Source of the DNA: Hoskinsella mucinilytica
Lineage (GTDB): Bacteria > Bacillota_I > Bacilli_A > Erysipelotrichales > Erysipelotrichaceae
Direction: 5' to 3'
Assembly (NCBI RefSeq): GCF_045223415.1
Contig: NZ_JBEQZJ010000005.1
Coordinates: 48,777 to 112,776 of the forward strand
Length of the DNA stretch: 64,000 bases
Shown in pieces: positions 8,360-15,937 of the stretch. The position numbers and the translations under genes are program-made. Within the stretch, counting starts at the first letter, position 1. Every line of letters begins with the position of its first letter. Under the pieces are notes generated by a model that saw only the letters and a list, made by a program, of their open reading frames with translations, did no database searches and was not told the DNA's origin.

Positions 8360-9913
8360 ATGAAAAAAAAGAAAAAACGAGTCTCGTCGTTTAAAATCAT
8401 AGTAACAGGTAGTTTGATTGCCGGTGCAATTATCTTATTTTGTTTTTATTTGGATACAAAGACAGATTATCATCTCATCATCATTGACAAAGATGGGGTT
8501 GCTTCTCAAATACAAACTTATGATTCTCTTTCTATGGCAAAGGATAACATGCGAAAGCTTCAACATGGAGAGAATGAAAACTATATGATTACCACAGATG
8601 ATGGCACTCGTGTAGCAATGCGTTATGGTGTGCTTGATTTCCGCACGAAAAAATGCACAGTGAATACAGAATATACGATAGATGATCGTAAAGAAACAGG
8701 TTATATCAATGGTTGTTATGGCGCAGATGCCATATATTTAGATACCAGTAAAGATGGGAAACAGTTTAAGTTCATGATGGGTGGTGTCATTGGATGGGTG
8801 GATCGAAAAGATGTTCGTTTATTAAATTATTACGACGAAAAAGAAGTTTCAAGTGTAAGTCATTATGTTGTAAAAGATAAGACGTTTCTACATAAAGGGA
8901 CAACTGACGTAACCAAAGCAGAATATGCCCTTTCACTTGATATCGGCCTTCCTTTCCAAGAAACCTCATATGATTATTATTACAGTTATGATGGCCATTA
9001 TTTCTATTCTTCATTTTCCAGTATGAGCGATGATTATCAAAATGATACAAGAAAAAACAGCATCAATGCGAATGCTCCTTACCATAACTATTATCAATAT
9101 TTATCTCATCGAAGCATATCCAATTATACCGCAGAAGATATCAATACCTATATCAGTAAAGAACTAGGCTATCATGCGTATCCAAAAGGATATCCTATGG
9201 GAAATGGAGAATCTATGTTGTATCAAAGTGGAAAAAGCTTTATTGATGCACAAAATAAATATAGTACCAATGCAATCATGATGATGAGTCTTTCCATTAA
9301 TGAAACAGCATATGGAACAAGTGAACTGGCATTTACAAAAAACAATTTATTTGGCCATGCGGCTTATGATGCTTCTCCTAGTAAAAGTGCCAATCAATAT
9401 GCCAGTAGCGCAGAAAGCATTTTGGTTCACGCCTCACATTTTTTAAATCAAGGTTATTTAAACGCCTGTGACGGATTCAAAGGAACCGGTACTTGTAATG
9501 CTGATCAAGCCAATCGTTATCGAGGAGCCTTCTTCGGGGATAAAGAAAGCGGAATGAATGTTCGTTATGCTTCTGATCCTTATTGGGGAGAAAAAGCCGC
9601 AGCCTTTTATCGTAAATTTGACAATGCCATGGGAAAGAAAGACGCAAACTTTTCACTTTTGATCATGGATGTAGATCATGTGCCCGTTTATCAAAAACCG
9701 GATAAAGACAGTACTATATTGTATTATACACCAACCATAAAGCATGCATCTTATCTTTTATTGGATACCATGAAAAACGATCAAGGAACTTGGTACAAAA
9801 TCAAAAGTGATGCTCCATTAACAAGCGATGGTACCCAAGTTGACTTAAATAGTACGCAATATCAAGCCAAAGTACAAGAAGTTTATCTCCTTGCAGAGGA
9901 CAAAAATAGGTAA
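8360..9913 (+). CDS. Membrane-anchored endo-beta-N-acetylglucosaminidase (GH73-like)
   Basis: A Lys-rich start is followed by one membrane helix (about residues 11-30), so the 517-residue enzyme faces outward on the membrane. Residues about 240-450 form the glucosaminidase domain, with the catalytic Glu at 315 in INETAYGTSE and the family NNLFGHAAYD and YASDPYWGEKAA motifs. Such enzymes cut glycan strands of peptidoglycan and trim newly made wall. The last 70 residues look like an SH3-type repeat (VPVYQKPDKDS and GTWYKI). GGGTGA precedes the start. The gene stands alone; no partner in wall synthesis is adjacent. Confidence 0.9.
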   Translation: MKKKKKRVSSFKIIVTGSLIAGAIILFCFYLDTKTDYHLIIIDKDGVASQIQTYDSLSMAKDNMRKLQHGENENYMITTDDGTRVAMRYGVLDFRTKKCTVNTEYTIDDRKETGYINGCYGADAIYLDTSKDGKQFKFMMGGVIGWVDRKDVRLLNYYDEKEVSSVSHYVVKDKTFLHKGTTDVTKAEYALSLDIGLPFQETSYDYYYSYDGHYFYSSFSSMSDDYQNDTRKNSINANAPYHNYYQYLSHRSISNYTAEDINTYISKELGYHAYPKGYPMGNGESMLYQSGKSFIDAQNKYSTNAIMMMSLSINETAYGTSELAFTKNNLFGHAAYDASPSKSANQYASSAESILVHASHFLNQGYLNACDGFKGTGTCNADQANRYRGAFFGDKESGMNVRYASDPYWGEKAAAFYRKFDNAMGKKDANFSLLIMDVDHVPVYQKPDKDSTILYYTPTIKHASYLLLDTMKNDQGTWYKIKSDAPLTSDGTQVDLNSTQYQAKVQEVYLLAEDKNR

Positions 9914-9980
9914 TATATGGTATTTATATGATAAAATTTAAAAAAAAATGAAATAAATTCCTCAATTCGAGCAAAATGTA

Positions 9981-10009
9981 TTGATTTTCAAACCCAAATA
10001 GTTTATATT
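9981..10009 (+). promoter_or_regulatory. Promoter of the candidate small RNA
   Basis: TTGATT (9981-9986), a 17-bp spacer and TATATT (10004-10009). The predicted start at about 10015 coincides with the first base of the outer RNA stem. Confidence 0.65.
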
Positions 10010-10014
10010 ATACT

Positions 10015-10110
10015 CGTTAGTGTTATCAGCTGGTTTACCCTTTCTTCCCCCACCCATATAGGTAAATCAGTATATCTTCCCCCAGATCGATAACACTAAC
10101 GCTTTTTTTT
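10015..10110 (+). ncRNA. Candidate stand-alone small RNA with two C-rich segments
   Basis: A perfect 13-bp stem pairs 10015-10027 with 10089-10101 and is followed by eight T, as in an intrinsic terminator. Inside it a second stem pairs 10030-10039 with 10061-10070 (10 bp, one G-U). Two unpaired segments each contain CTTCCCCCA: the apical loop (10040-10060) and the 3' junction (10071-10088). A promoter ends exactly before the outer stem. No ORF is present. C-rich loops are typical of Gram-positive regulatory RNAs that pair with G-rich ribosome sites (RsaE-like UCCC motifs). I do not recognise it as a named family; targets are unknown. Confidence 0.7.
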
Positions 10111-10131
10111 ATGTATAATCAGCTATAATCA

Positions 10132-10156
10132 ACAGTTCCTTTGGAGCTGTTTTTTT
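10132..10156 (+). terminator. Second hairpin with T run
   Basis: ACAGTTCC and GGAGCTGT (one G-U) with a TTT loop, followed by seven T. It lies 22 bp after the small RNA and before the promoter of the lipoprotein gene. It may back up the first terminator, or end a very short transcript. Confidence 0.6.
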
Positions 10157-10169
10157 GTTGATGTAAAAA

Positions 10170-10199
10170 TTACATGCTATTTCAAAAAAATGATATAAT
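10170..10199 (+). promoter_or_regulatory. Predicted promoter of the lipoprotein-kinase pair
   Basis: A perfect TATAAT at 10194-10199, with TTACAT 18 bp upstream (10170-10175), lies 35 bp before the lipoprotein start. Confidence 0.5.
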
Positions 10200-10233
10200 A
10201 GAAAAAAGGAGATTTATTGAGGGAGAGGATACC

Positions 10234-11520
10234 ATGAAGAAGAAAGCATATCTATTCATTATCATTGCCATGATCCTATTATCTGGCTGCGACAAACAAT
10301 CAACGACAAACAAAGCACCCTCTTTTGATGAACCACTATATGAATGGGGCAAAGTTGCTCAGGAAACCATTACCATATGGGGAGTGGAACCGGATATGGA
10401 TCGCTCTTATATTCAAAAAGCATGCAAACGCTACGAGACTTTAACTGATAATCAAATTAAGATCGTTCAAATACCAAAGGATCAGATCGTAGAAAAGATG
10501 ACAGCTGCTTTGCAAGGTGAAATAGAGGCACCTGATATCTTTGTGAATTATGGTGGAACCAATATTGATGCCTATGATCCTGATGAAAATTTCTATGATT
10601 TTTCCGATGCCGTTTGGGTACAGGATCTTACAGAAACCTCAATCAATCAAACCGTTTATCATGGGAAGATCATCGGGCTTCCTCATTGGGAAGCTTCCAT
10701 CTCCGGAACGATCTATAATAAAGAAATCTTTGACAAATATCATCTTTCTATACCGACAACACAACAAGAATTTCTAAATGTTTGTGAGGAATTGTTAAGA
10801 CAAGGTATTACACCGATGTATATGCCTGCCAAAGAAATTTCCATGTTATTATATCAGTTTCCTTTGGATACGGTAGTTGAGAATACTGCAATATTAGAAC
10901 AGCTCAATCAAGGCGAGCTTGGTTATCGAGATTTACCGGAAATGAAAACGATCTTAACTTGGTATCGTACCATGGCAGAAAAGGGATACTTCGGTGAGCA
11001 CTATATGGAAGATCACTGGAATGGTATGAGTGATGCATTAGAAAGTGAACAATATGCAATGTTACTATGTTGGGATACTTGGCTTTATACGGATTTTAAA
11101 GGTGATGCTTCAAAATTCGCTTTGATGCCTGCCTTTATGGGAGTTCCTGACCAAGGAACCTTTGAAGGGCCTAACCTAAATCTATTCATGGCAAACAAAC
11201 ATAGTGAAAAACTAGATGCTGCCTTAGACTTTATTACCTTTTTAGCTGATCCTTATAACTATAATGTTGCCTTTGAAAATATCAATACAGCTCCTGTATT
11301 CAAGAAACAAATTGATAGTATCTCTACTCCTCAATATCTTGAAAATGAACGTCTGATAGAGAAAAACTACCATGATTCCATTGCTTGGCTTAGAATCAAA
11401 GGTTACTCACAGATGGATGCCTCTAGCATTTATGAGTATATTCGCCCTGGAAGTACCATGAGCGAAAGTGAATGTTTAAAACAAATGGATGAGCTTAGAA
11501 ATGCTAGAATCAAGGATTAG
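10234..11520 (+). CDS. Extracellular solute-binding lipoprotein (ABC family 1 type)
   Basis: The start is the ATG at 10234, with GGGAGAGG 5 bp upstream; an upstream in-frame ATG lacks a site and would spoil the signal peptide. Residues 1-20 form a lipoprotein signal with lipobox LLSGC. The mature protein is a two-lobed sugar-type binding protein: TITIWG at the first strand, PDIFVNYGG and GLPHWEASISGTIYN in the core. No ABC permease or ATPase is nearby; the next gene, 23 bp on, is a hybrid histidine kinase. The pair is therefore more likely a sensor, with this protein presenting a ligand to the kinase's outside domain, than an importer. Its ligand is unknown. Confidence 0.88.
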   Translation: MKKKAYLFIIIAMILLSGCDKQSTTNKAPSFDEPLYEWGKVAQETITIWGVEPDMDRSYIQKACKRYETLTDNQIKIVQIPKDQIVEKMTAALQGEIEAPDIFVNYGGTNIDAYDPDENFYDFSDAVWVQDLTETSINQTVYHGKIIGLPHWEASISGTIYNKEIFDKYHLSIPTTQQEFLNVCEELLRQGITPMYMPAKEISMLLYQFPLDTVVENTAILEQLNQGELGYRDLPEMKTILTWYRTMAEKGYFGEHYMEDHWNGMSDALESEQYAMLLCWDTWLYTDFKGDASKFALMPAFMGVPDQGTFEGPNLNLFMANKHSEKLDAALDFITFLADPYNYNVAFENINTAPVFKKQIDSISTPQYLENERLIEKNYHDSIAWLRIKGYSQMDASSIYEYIRPGSTMSESECLKQMDELRNARIKD

Positions 11521-11543
11521 CAAGCTTAAAAGCAGGTGGTCAT

Positions 11544-14009
11544 ATGAAAAAAATAAAATCGTATCTTCATAACAAGCCTCATATCTGGATGATAGGAATT
11601 TCTATGCTGTTTATGATTGGAGTGTTTATTAGGATCTTTATTTCCTATATTCAAGCATTTGATACAGCACTCCTTGAGGAAAACAAGGCCTATCTCTCAG
11701 AAATTGCGGATCATATCGCAGTATATACAGAGTCGGTATTAAAAGATAGCGAAAATGCATTACAAAATGCAGGAAATGCGTTGTTTGTCTTTAAAGAAGA
11801 TCAACGCATGAGATATCTAACTAATATGGTAAATAGAGAAGGCTTTACCTATGCTGGATACGCTGATCAAAGTGGTAATTTCATCGCAACAGATAGTTAC
11901 ATGAATCACAATATTACAAGTGAGGTAGCCTTTCAGAATGCTTTACAAGGAAAAAGCACCATAAGTGATCTAACGCAAGAAATCTTAAGAGATCGTGTTG
12001 CTTCTGGTATCGTCATCACGGTTCCTATATACGATAAAACAGAACAACCGGCAGGCGCCTTAAGTGCAATGATCGAGCTATCACGACTGGATGATGCATT
12101 GAAAGTAGATAGCTTTCAAGGAGCAGGATACTCTTATATCATAGATAACAAGGGTGATTTAATTTTACATAATAAAAGCATGGATTACAGCAACTTTTAC
12201 TGGCTTTTAAAAAATGTAGAAATCAAAGATGATGCTTCCTTATCACAGATTCAACAAAACATTCAATCACAAGAATCAGGCATGATTTATTTCAATCAGC
12301 TTGGTGAAGATCGATATGCTTATTATACGTCTTTAGGCATGAATGATTGGACCATTGTAAATATTGTCGCAAAGGATGTAATTACAAACAAAACAGATGC
12401 TTTGATGAATCAGCTTATCATCATGAGCGTCGTTGTATTGATCGTCTTTCTTGGCTTATTGACAGGAACTTCTATCTTCTGGATCAATTCACAAAACCAA
12501 AAACACGCTGCAGAAGCAAAATCTATTTTCCTTGCGAATATGAGTCATGAAATCAGAACCCCGATGAATGCAATCATAGGAACCGGAGAAATCCTTTTAC
12601 GAAGTGATCTTCAAAGCCAACAACGGAATTATGTATCAAATATCTTAAGTTCAAGCAAAGGACTTCTTGCGATCATCAACGATATTTTGGATTTTTCTAA
12701 AATCGAAGCAGGTAAATTCACTATCGTCCCGGCAGAATACGAACTAGAGCCTCTTTTCTATGATATCACATCCCTTGCGGTTGTTCGATTAAAGGATAAA
12801 CCTATTGATTTCTTTATTGATTTTGATACAAACGTACCAAGTCATTTGATCGGTGACATGCTAAGAATCAAACAAATCTTGATCAACATTGTCGGCAATG
12901 CAGTAAAATTCACACAGAAAGGCTTTATCAAAGTTGAAGTTTCCTACTTAAAAAGAGAATCAAACAATGTCTTACAATGTAAGGTCACAGATACCGGTAT
13001 CGGTATTAAAAAACAGGATTTAGATAAACTTTTTATCAGTTTCCATCAAGTAGATACCCATTATAATCATTCTAAAGAAGGAACCGGTCTGGGGTTGGCC
13101 ATATCCCTTGGTTTGTGTACCTTAATGAATGGTACGATTCAAGTAGAAAGCGAATATGGAAAAGGCTCTGTCTTTACCATCACCATTCCTCAACAACAAA
13201 CGAACAGTGATGTATTGATCAAGGAAACATTACATAAGGAACAAAAGCTTTTGATTTGGGAAAGTTCTGAAATATGGAAGCATTATTTCACTTCATGTCT
13301 GAAACGACAAGGTATCTTCTTTACTATTTGTGAACAAAAAGAGCAGCTTGCTTCTTTGATACAAGATCAACACTATGATTATATTTTATTTGATCATGAA
13401 AAACTTCCGGATATCCCTATCCATCTAAAATCAAAAAACACTGTTCTCGTAAGCATGTTGAATCAACAGGACCCTTCTTTATTATCAATCAAGGAAAAAG
13501 AACCTTCCATTTATAAACCAATGTTTTCGCTTCAAATATCAAGTTTATTAGATGGAGAAAGTGGCATTGAGCATGAAACTATGCAAGATGATCCTACGAT
13601 GGATATCGATCCACTCCCAATGACCCATGTCCTAGTCGTTGATGATAATGAAATGAACAGAGAAATTGCGACAGAAATATTGAAACTTTATCAGATTCAT
13701 GTAGATAGCGCTTCTTCAGGAGAAAAAGCTTTGGAAATGATCCGAAAAAAGAAATATGATATCATCTTTATGGATCACATGATGCCGGATATGGATGGTG
13801 TAGAAACATTACAACATATCAGAGAACTACCAGAAGAATATGCTCCATCTGTTCCGATCATTGCGTTAACCGCTAATGCCACTGCAAATGCCATGGCGAT
13901 GTTTTATGAGGTTGGCTTTGATGATTTCCTTCCTAAACCTATTGAAATGAAAAAGCTTCATCAACTTTTAGAAAAATGGCTTCGCAAGATCAATACAGAA
14001 AGAATGTAA
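11544..14009 (+). CDS. Hybrid sensor histidine kinase with Cache sensor and receiver domain
   Basis: This 821-residue membrane kinase has helices at about 14-35 and 290-312 flanking an extracellular dCache-like sensor. After it come a HisKA domain with His335 in MSHEIRTPM and a HATPase domain (GTGLGLAI near 513). A stretch at about 565-650 looks like a receiver that has lost most acidic residues. The C-terminal receiver has Asp700, Asp701 and the phospho-acceptor Asp744 in FMDHMMPD, then ALTANA and the Lys of LPKPIE. No output domain or separate DNA-binding regulator is adjacent, so the phosphate must pass to a distant partner, or the receiver acts on the kinase itself. It is co-transcribed with the solute-binding lipoprotein. 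Confidence 0.92.
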   Translation: MKKIKSYLHNKPHIWMIGISMLFMIGVFIRIFISYIQAFDTALLEENKAYLSEIADHIAVYTESVLKDSENALQNAGNALFVFKEDQRMRYLTNMVNREGFTYAGYADQSGNFIATDSYMNHNITSEVAFQNALQGKSTISDLTQEILRDRVASGIVITVPIYDKTEQPAGALSAMIELSRLDDALKVDSFQGAGYSYIIDNKGDLILHNKSMDYSNFYWLLKNVEIKDDASLSQIQQNIQSQESGMIYFNQLGEDRYAYYTSLGMNDWTIVNIVAKDVITNKTDALMNQLIIMSVVVLIVFLGLLTGTSIFWINSQNQKHAAEAKSIFLANMSHEIRTPMNAIIGTGEILLRSDLQSQQRNYVSNILSSSKGLLAIINDILDFSKIEAGKFTIVPAEYELEPLFYDITSLAVVRLKDKPIDFFIDFDTNVPSHLIGDMLRIKQILINIVGNAVKFTQKGFIKVEVSYLKRESNNVLQCKVTDTGIGIKKQDLDKLFISFHQVDTHYNHSKEGTGLGLAISLGLCTLMNGTIQVESEYGKGSVFTITIPQQQTNSDVLIKETLHKEQKLLIWESSEIWKHYFTSCLKRQGIFFTICEQKEQLASLIQDQHYDYILFDHEKLPDIPIHLKSKNTVLVSMLNQQDPSLLSIKEKEPSIYKPMFSLQISSLLDGESGIEHETMQDDPTMDIDPLPMTHVLVVDDNEMNREIATEILKLYQIHVDSASSGEKALEMIRKKKYDIIFMDHMMPDMDGVETLQHIRELPEEYAPSVPIIALTANATANAMAMFYEVGFDDFLPKPIEMKKLHQLLEKWLRKINTERM

Positions 14010-14011
14010 AC

Positions 14012-14046
14012 AAAAGGAATCCAATCTAAAAAAGGATTCCTTTTTA
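14012..14046 (+). terminator. Hairpin terminator after the hybrid kinase
   Basis: AAAGGAATCC (14013-14022) and GGATTCCTTT (14034-14043) form a perfect 10-bp stem with a T run. Confidence 0.8.
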
Positions 14047-14047
14047 T

Positions 14048-14257
14048 GATAGAAAAAGCCTTCTCTTATCGGAAAGCTCATCATCATTCCAACAGAAAAG
14101 ACTATTTGCGATCTATAGCGACACAAGAAAAGAACGAGAAAATGATTAGTTTGTAATGAAAGGATTTTCGTAGGAACTAAACTTGTGGAGCTACCTTTTT
14201 CTTTTTTATACCATAACGCAACAGCTACCAGCTCGTTGGTTATATATGTTATAACAT
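14048..14257 (-). other. Intergenic stretch holding a long start-less open frame
   Basis: No gene is called here. On the minus strand one frame is open from 14300 to the stop at 13968 (about 110 codons), running antisense into the kinase 3' end, with no ATG near its beginning and no ribosome site. The translation contains SSTSLVPTKILS and SFPIREGFF. Such frames often mark intergenic repeat families rather than genes; that is inference. Confidence 0.3.
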
Positions 14258-14293
14258 AAAAAAAAGGAAAAGCAAGCTTTTTCCGGCTTTTCC
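14258..14293 (-). terminator. Hairpin terminator of the Cys-rich gene
   Basis: On the minus strand GGAAAAGC and GCTTTTCC enclose a 12-base loop and are followed by eight T. It lies 57 bp past the stop of the Cys-rich gene. Confidence 0.8.
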
Positions 14294-14349
14294 CTAAAAG
14301 TTATGCTTTTTCCTATGAAATCGCTATGATGTAGCTTCCTTATAAAAGA

Positions 14350-14805
14350 TCAATCATCGAAATAAGCAAAAGGTGCACAAAGCGTACACGCTGTGATCAA
14401 ACCACAAAATTCTATAGATAATTGAACACTACAAGCCTCCTTTGGTATCTCAAAGAAAACAACGATATCTTGAAAATCTGCGCATATCTTTTCACATACA
14501 TTTTGTTTTGCTGTCGCAATCAGCTCTTGACATCGATCATAAAAATCAGCACGTAATATTACTTGTTGCGCTTGAATTGCTCTTATACAACACCCCCATG
14601 CGATACAATGATGATCTAAGGTTTGAATGCTAAGATCATAATAAATACCTGCCGATGATTGATGACAGGTTGGAATACTTACACTACAAGTCCTGTTTTC
14701 ATGAAGAAAAAATTCATCATAAGTGATAGGTCCGCAACTATGGAAATACGTTGGTCCTTCACAAGAGCTAGGACACCATTTAGAATTACAAATCAGATTA
14801 TACAT
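14350..14805 (-). CDS. Cys-rich protein of unknown function
   Basis: The start is the ATG at 14805, with GGGAGG 5 bp upstream. The 151-residue protein has 16 Cys spread along its length, including an early CxxxxCPSSC-like group and a CC pair, and no signal peptide or membrane helix. I do not recognise the family. The even Cys spacing could mean metal binding or a disulphide-linked coat protein; a spore or exosporium role is possible but nothing else here supports sporulation. It lies downstream of the alpha/beta hydrolase, with a terminator between them and one after it, so it is expressed alone. Confidence 0.75.
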   Translation of the reverse strand: MYNLICNSKWCPSSCEGPTYFHSCGPITYDEFFLHENRTCSVSIPTCHQSSAGIYYDLSIQTLDHHCIAWGCCIRAIQAQQVILRADFYDRCQELIATAKQNVCEKICADFQDIVVFFEIPKEACSVQLSIEFCGLITACTLCAPFAYFDD

Positions 14806-14852
14806 ACGCTCCCTCCCTAACTTACTATATGTCAAGCACCCATATCACGATA

Positions 14853-14876
14853 CAAAAAAGAACAGTTTCCTGTTCT
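14853..14876 (-). terminator. Hairpin terminator of the alpha/beta-hydrolase gene
   Basis: AGAACAG and CTGTTCT around a 4-base loop, then six T on the minus strand; the stem overlaps the hydrolase stop codon. Confidence 0.8.
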
Positions 14877-15813
14877 AGTTCATATATGTTTTTATGAAGG
14901 CATCTACCTCTTTCCAGTAGCCTTCAGGATCAACATCTCTACTTTGTCCATGGCCTGCACCCTTTACGATAAACAGCTTCTTTTCGCAAGTTGCGGCTTC
15001 ATAAAGAGGATATACCATTTCTGTAGGTACAAAGTCATCCGCATCTCCATGTATAAATAAGGTAGGTGTTTTTGACTGTTTCACCGCAGCAAGTGCATCG
15101 GCATCTTTTAAGTTATAACCGGCTCTTATCATTGTCATGATATTAGCGGCATCTAATGCCGGAAAAGATGGTAATCCAAATAGATCATCTAATTGAAAAG
15201 AAAATTCATCCCATGCGGATGTATAACCACAATCCTCAACAGCAACCTTCACCTGTTCAGGTAAGTTATGTCCAGTTGTCATCATGACCGTACTAGCACC
15301 CATAGAAACACCATATAAAGCAATACTAGCCTCTTGATCCTGTTCTAAGATATTATTGATCCATTCAACGATATCATCACTATCCCAAGCTCCCATTCCT
15401 ATAGAAGTACCTTCGCTTTGTCCATGACCTCTTAGATCCGGTATCAATACTTGATAACCCTGTTCATAAAATCTATTTCCAACAGAAAGTTGATCCTTGC
15501 CCTCTCCCATATAACCATGTACTGCGATCAACCATTGATGACTGTTTTGATTCATTTCATAAGAATGAAGACGATATCCATCCTCATTTATGATCCAGCT
15601 ATCTTTCCCATGACGCTTGAAGGTATCATATGCTTCTTGTCTTCTTTGTTCTTTTAAAGGATCTTCCTCACTATTTCCAAACACAATGGATTTATCTGTG
15701 GTAGCATCGATTGCAAGGGAGTAAAAATAATTTCCTGCATAACCTAATCCTCCCAAAAGTACCATTAGCAATACAACAAATAGTAGTAACAAACGTTTTG
15801 TTCTTTTTTTCAT
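14875..15813 (-). CDS. Membrane-anchored alpha/beta-hydrolase
   Basis: A Lys/Arg-rich start and a hydrophobic helix (about 8-30) anchor this 312-residue enzyme, with its catalytic domain outside or at the membrane. The triad can be read: Ser170 in GVSMGAS, an acidic residue at about 257-260 in HGDADDF, and His288 in GAGHGQ. HGYMGEG forms the oxyanion loop and DLRGHGQSEG is the classic family block. It resembles the FrsA/BAAT-like and YqkD esterases; the substrate is unknown. It is a single-gene unit. Confidence 0.88.
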   Translation of the reverse strand: MKKRTKRLLLLFVVLLMVLLGGLGYAGNYFYSLAIDATTDKSIVFGNSEEDPLKEQRRQEAYDTFKRHGKDSWIINEDGYRLHSYEMNQNSHQWLIAVHGYMGEGKDQLSVGNRFYEQGYQVLIPDLRGHGQSEGTSIGMGAWDSDDIVEWINNILEQDQEASIALYGVSMGASTVMMTTGHNLPEQVKVAVEDCGYTSAWDEFSFQLDDLFGLPSFPALDAANIMTMIRAGYNLKDADALAAVKQSKTPTLFIHGDADDFVPTEMVYPLYEAATCEKKLFIVKGAGHGQSRDVDPEGYWKEVDAFIKTYMN

Positions 15814-15904
15814 GTTATCACTCTTTCTTCAAAACTATGATATTATATCAGAAATAATTTGATAGTCAAATTAAATTATCTAAGAATCCATACAAGATCA
15901 AGTG

Positions 15905-15937
15905 AAAAAAATGCAAGGCATCCTATCCCTTGCATTT
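15905..15937 (-). terminator. Terminator of the cellobiose-type PTS operon
   Basis: Perfect arms AAATGCAAGG and CCTTGCATTT with a T run on the minus strand. It overlaps the stop of the GH1 gene. Confidence 0.85.
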
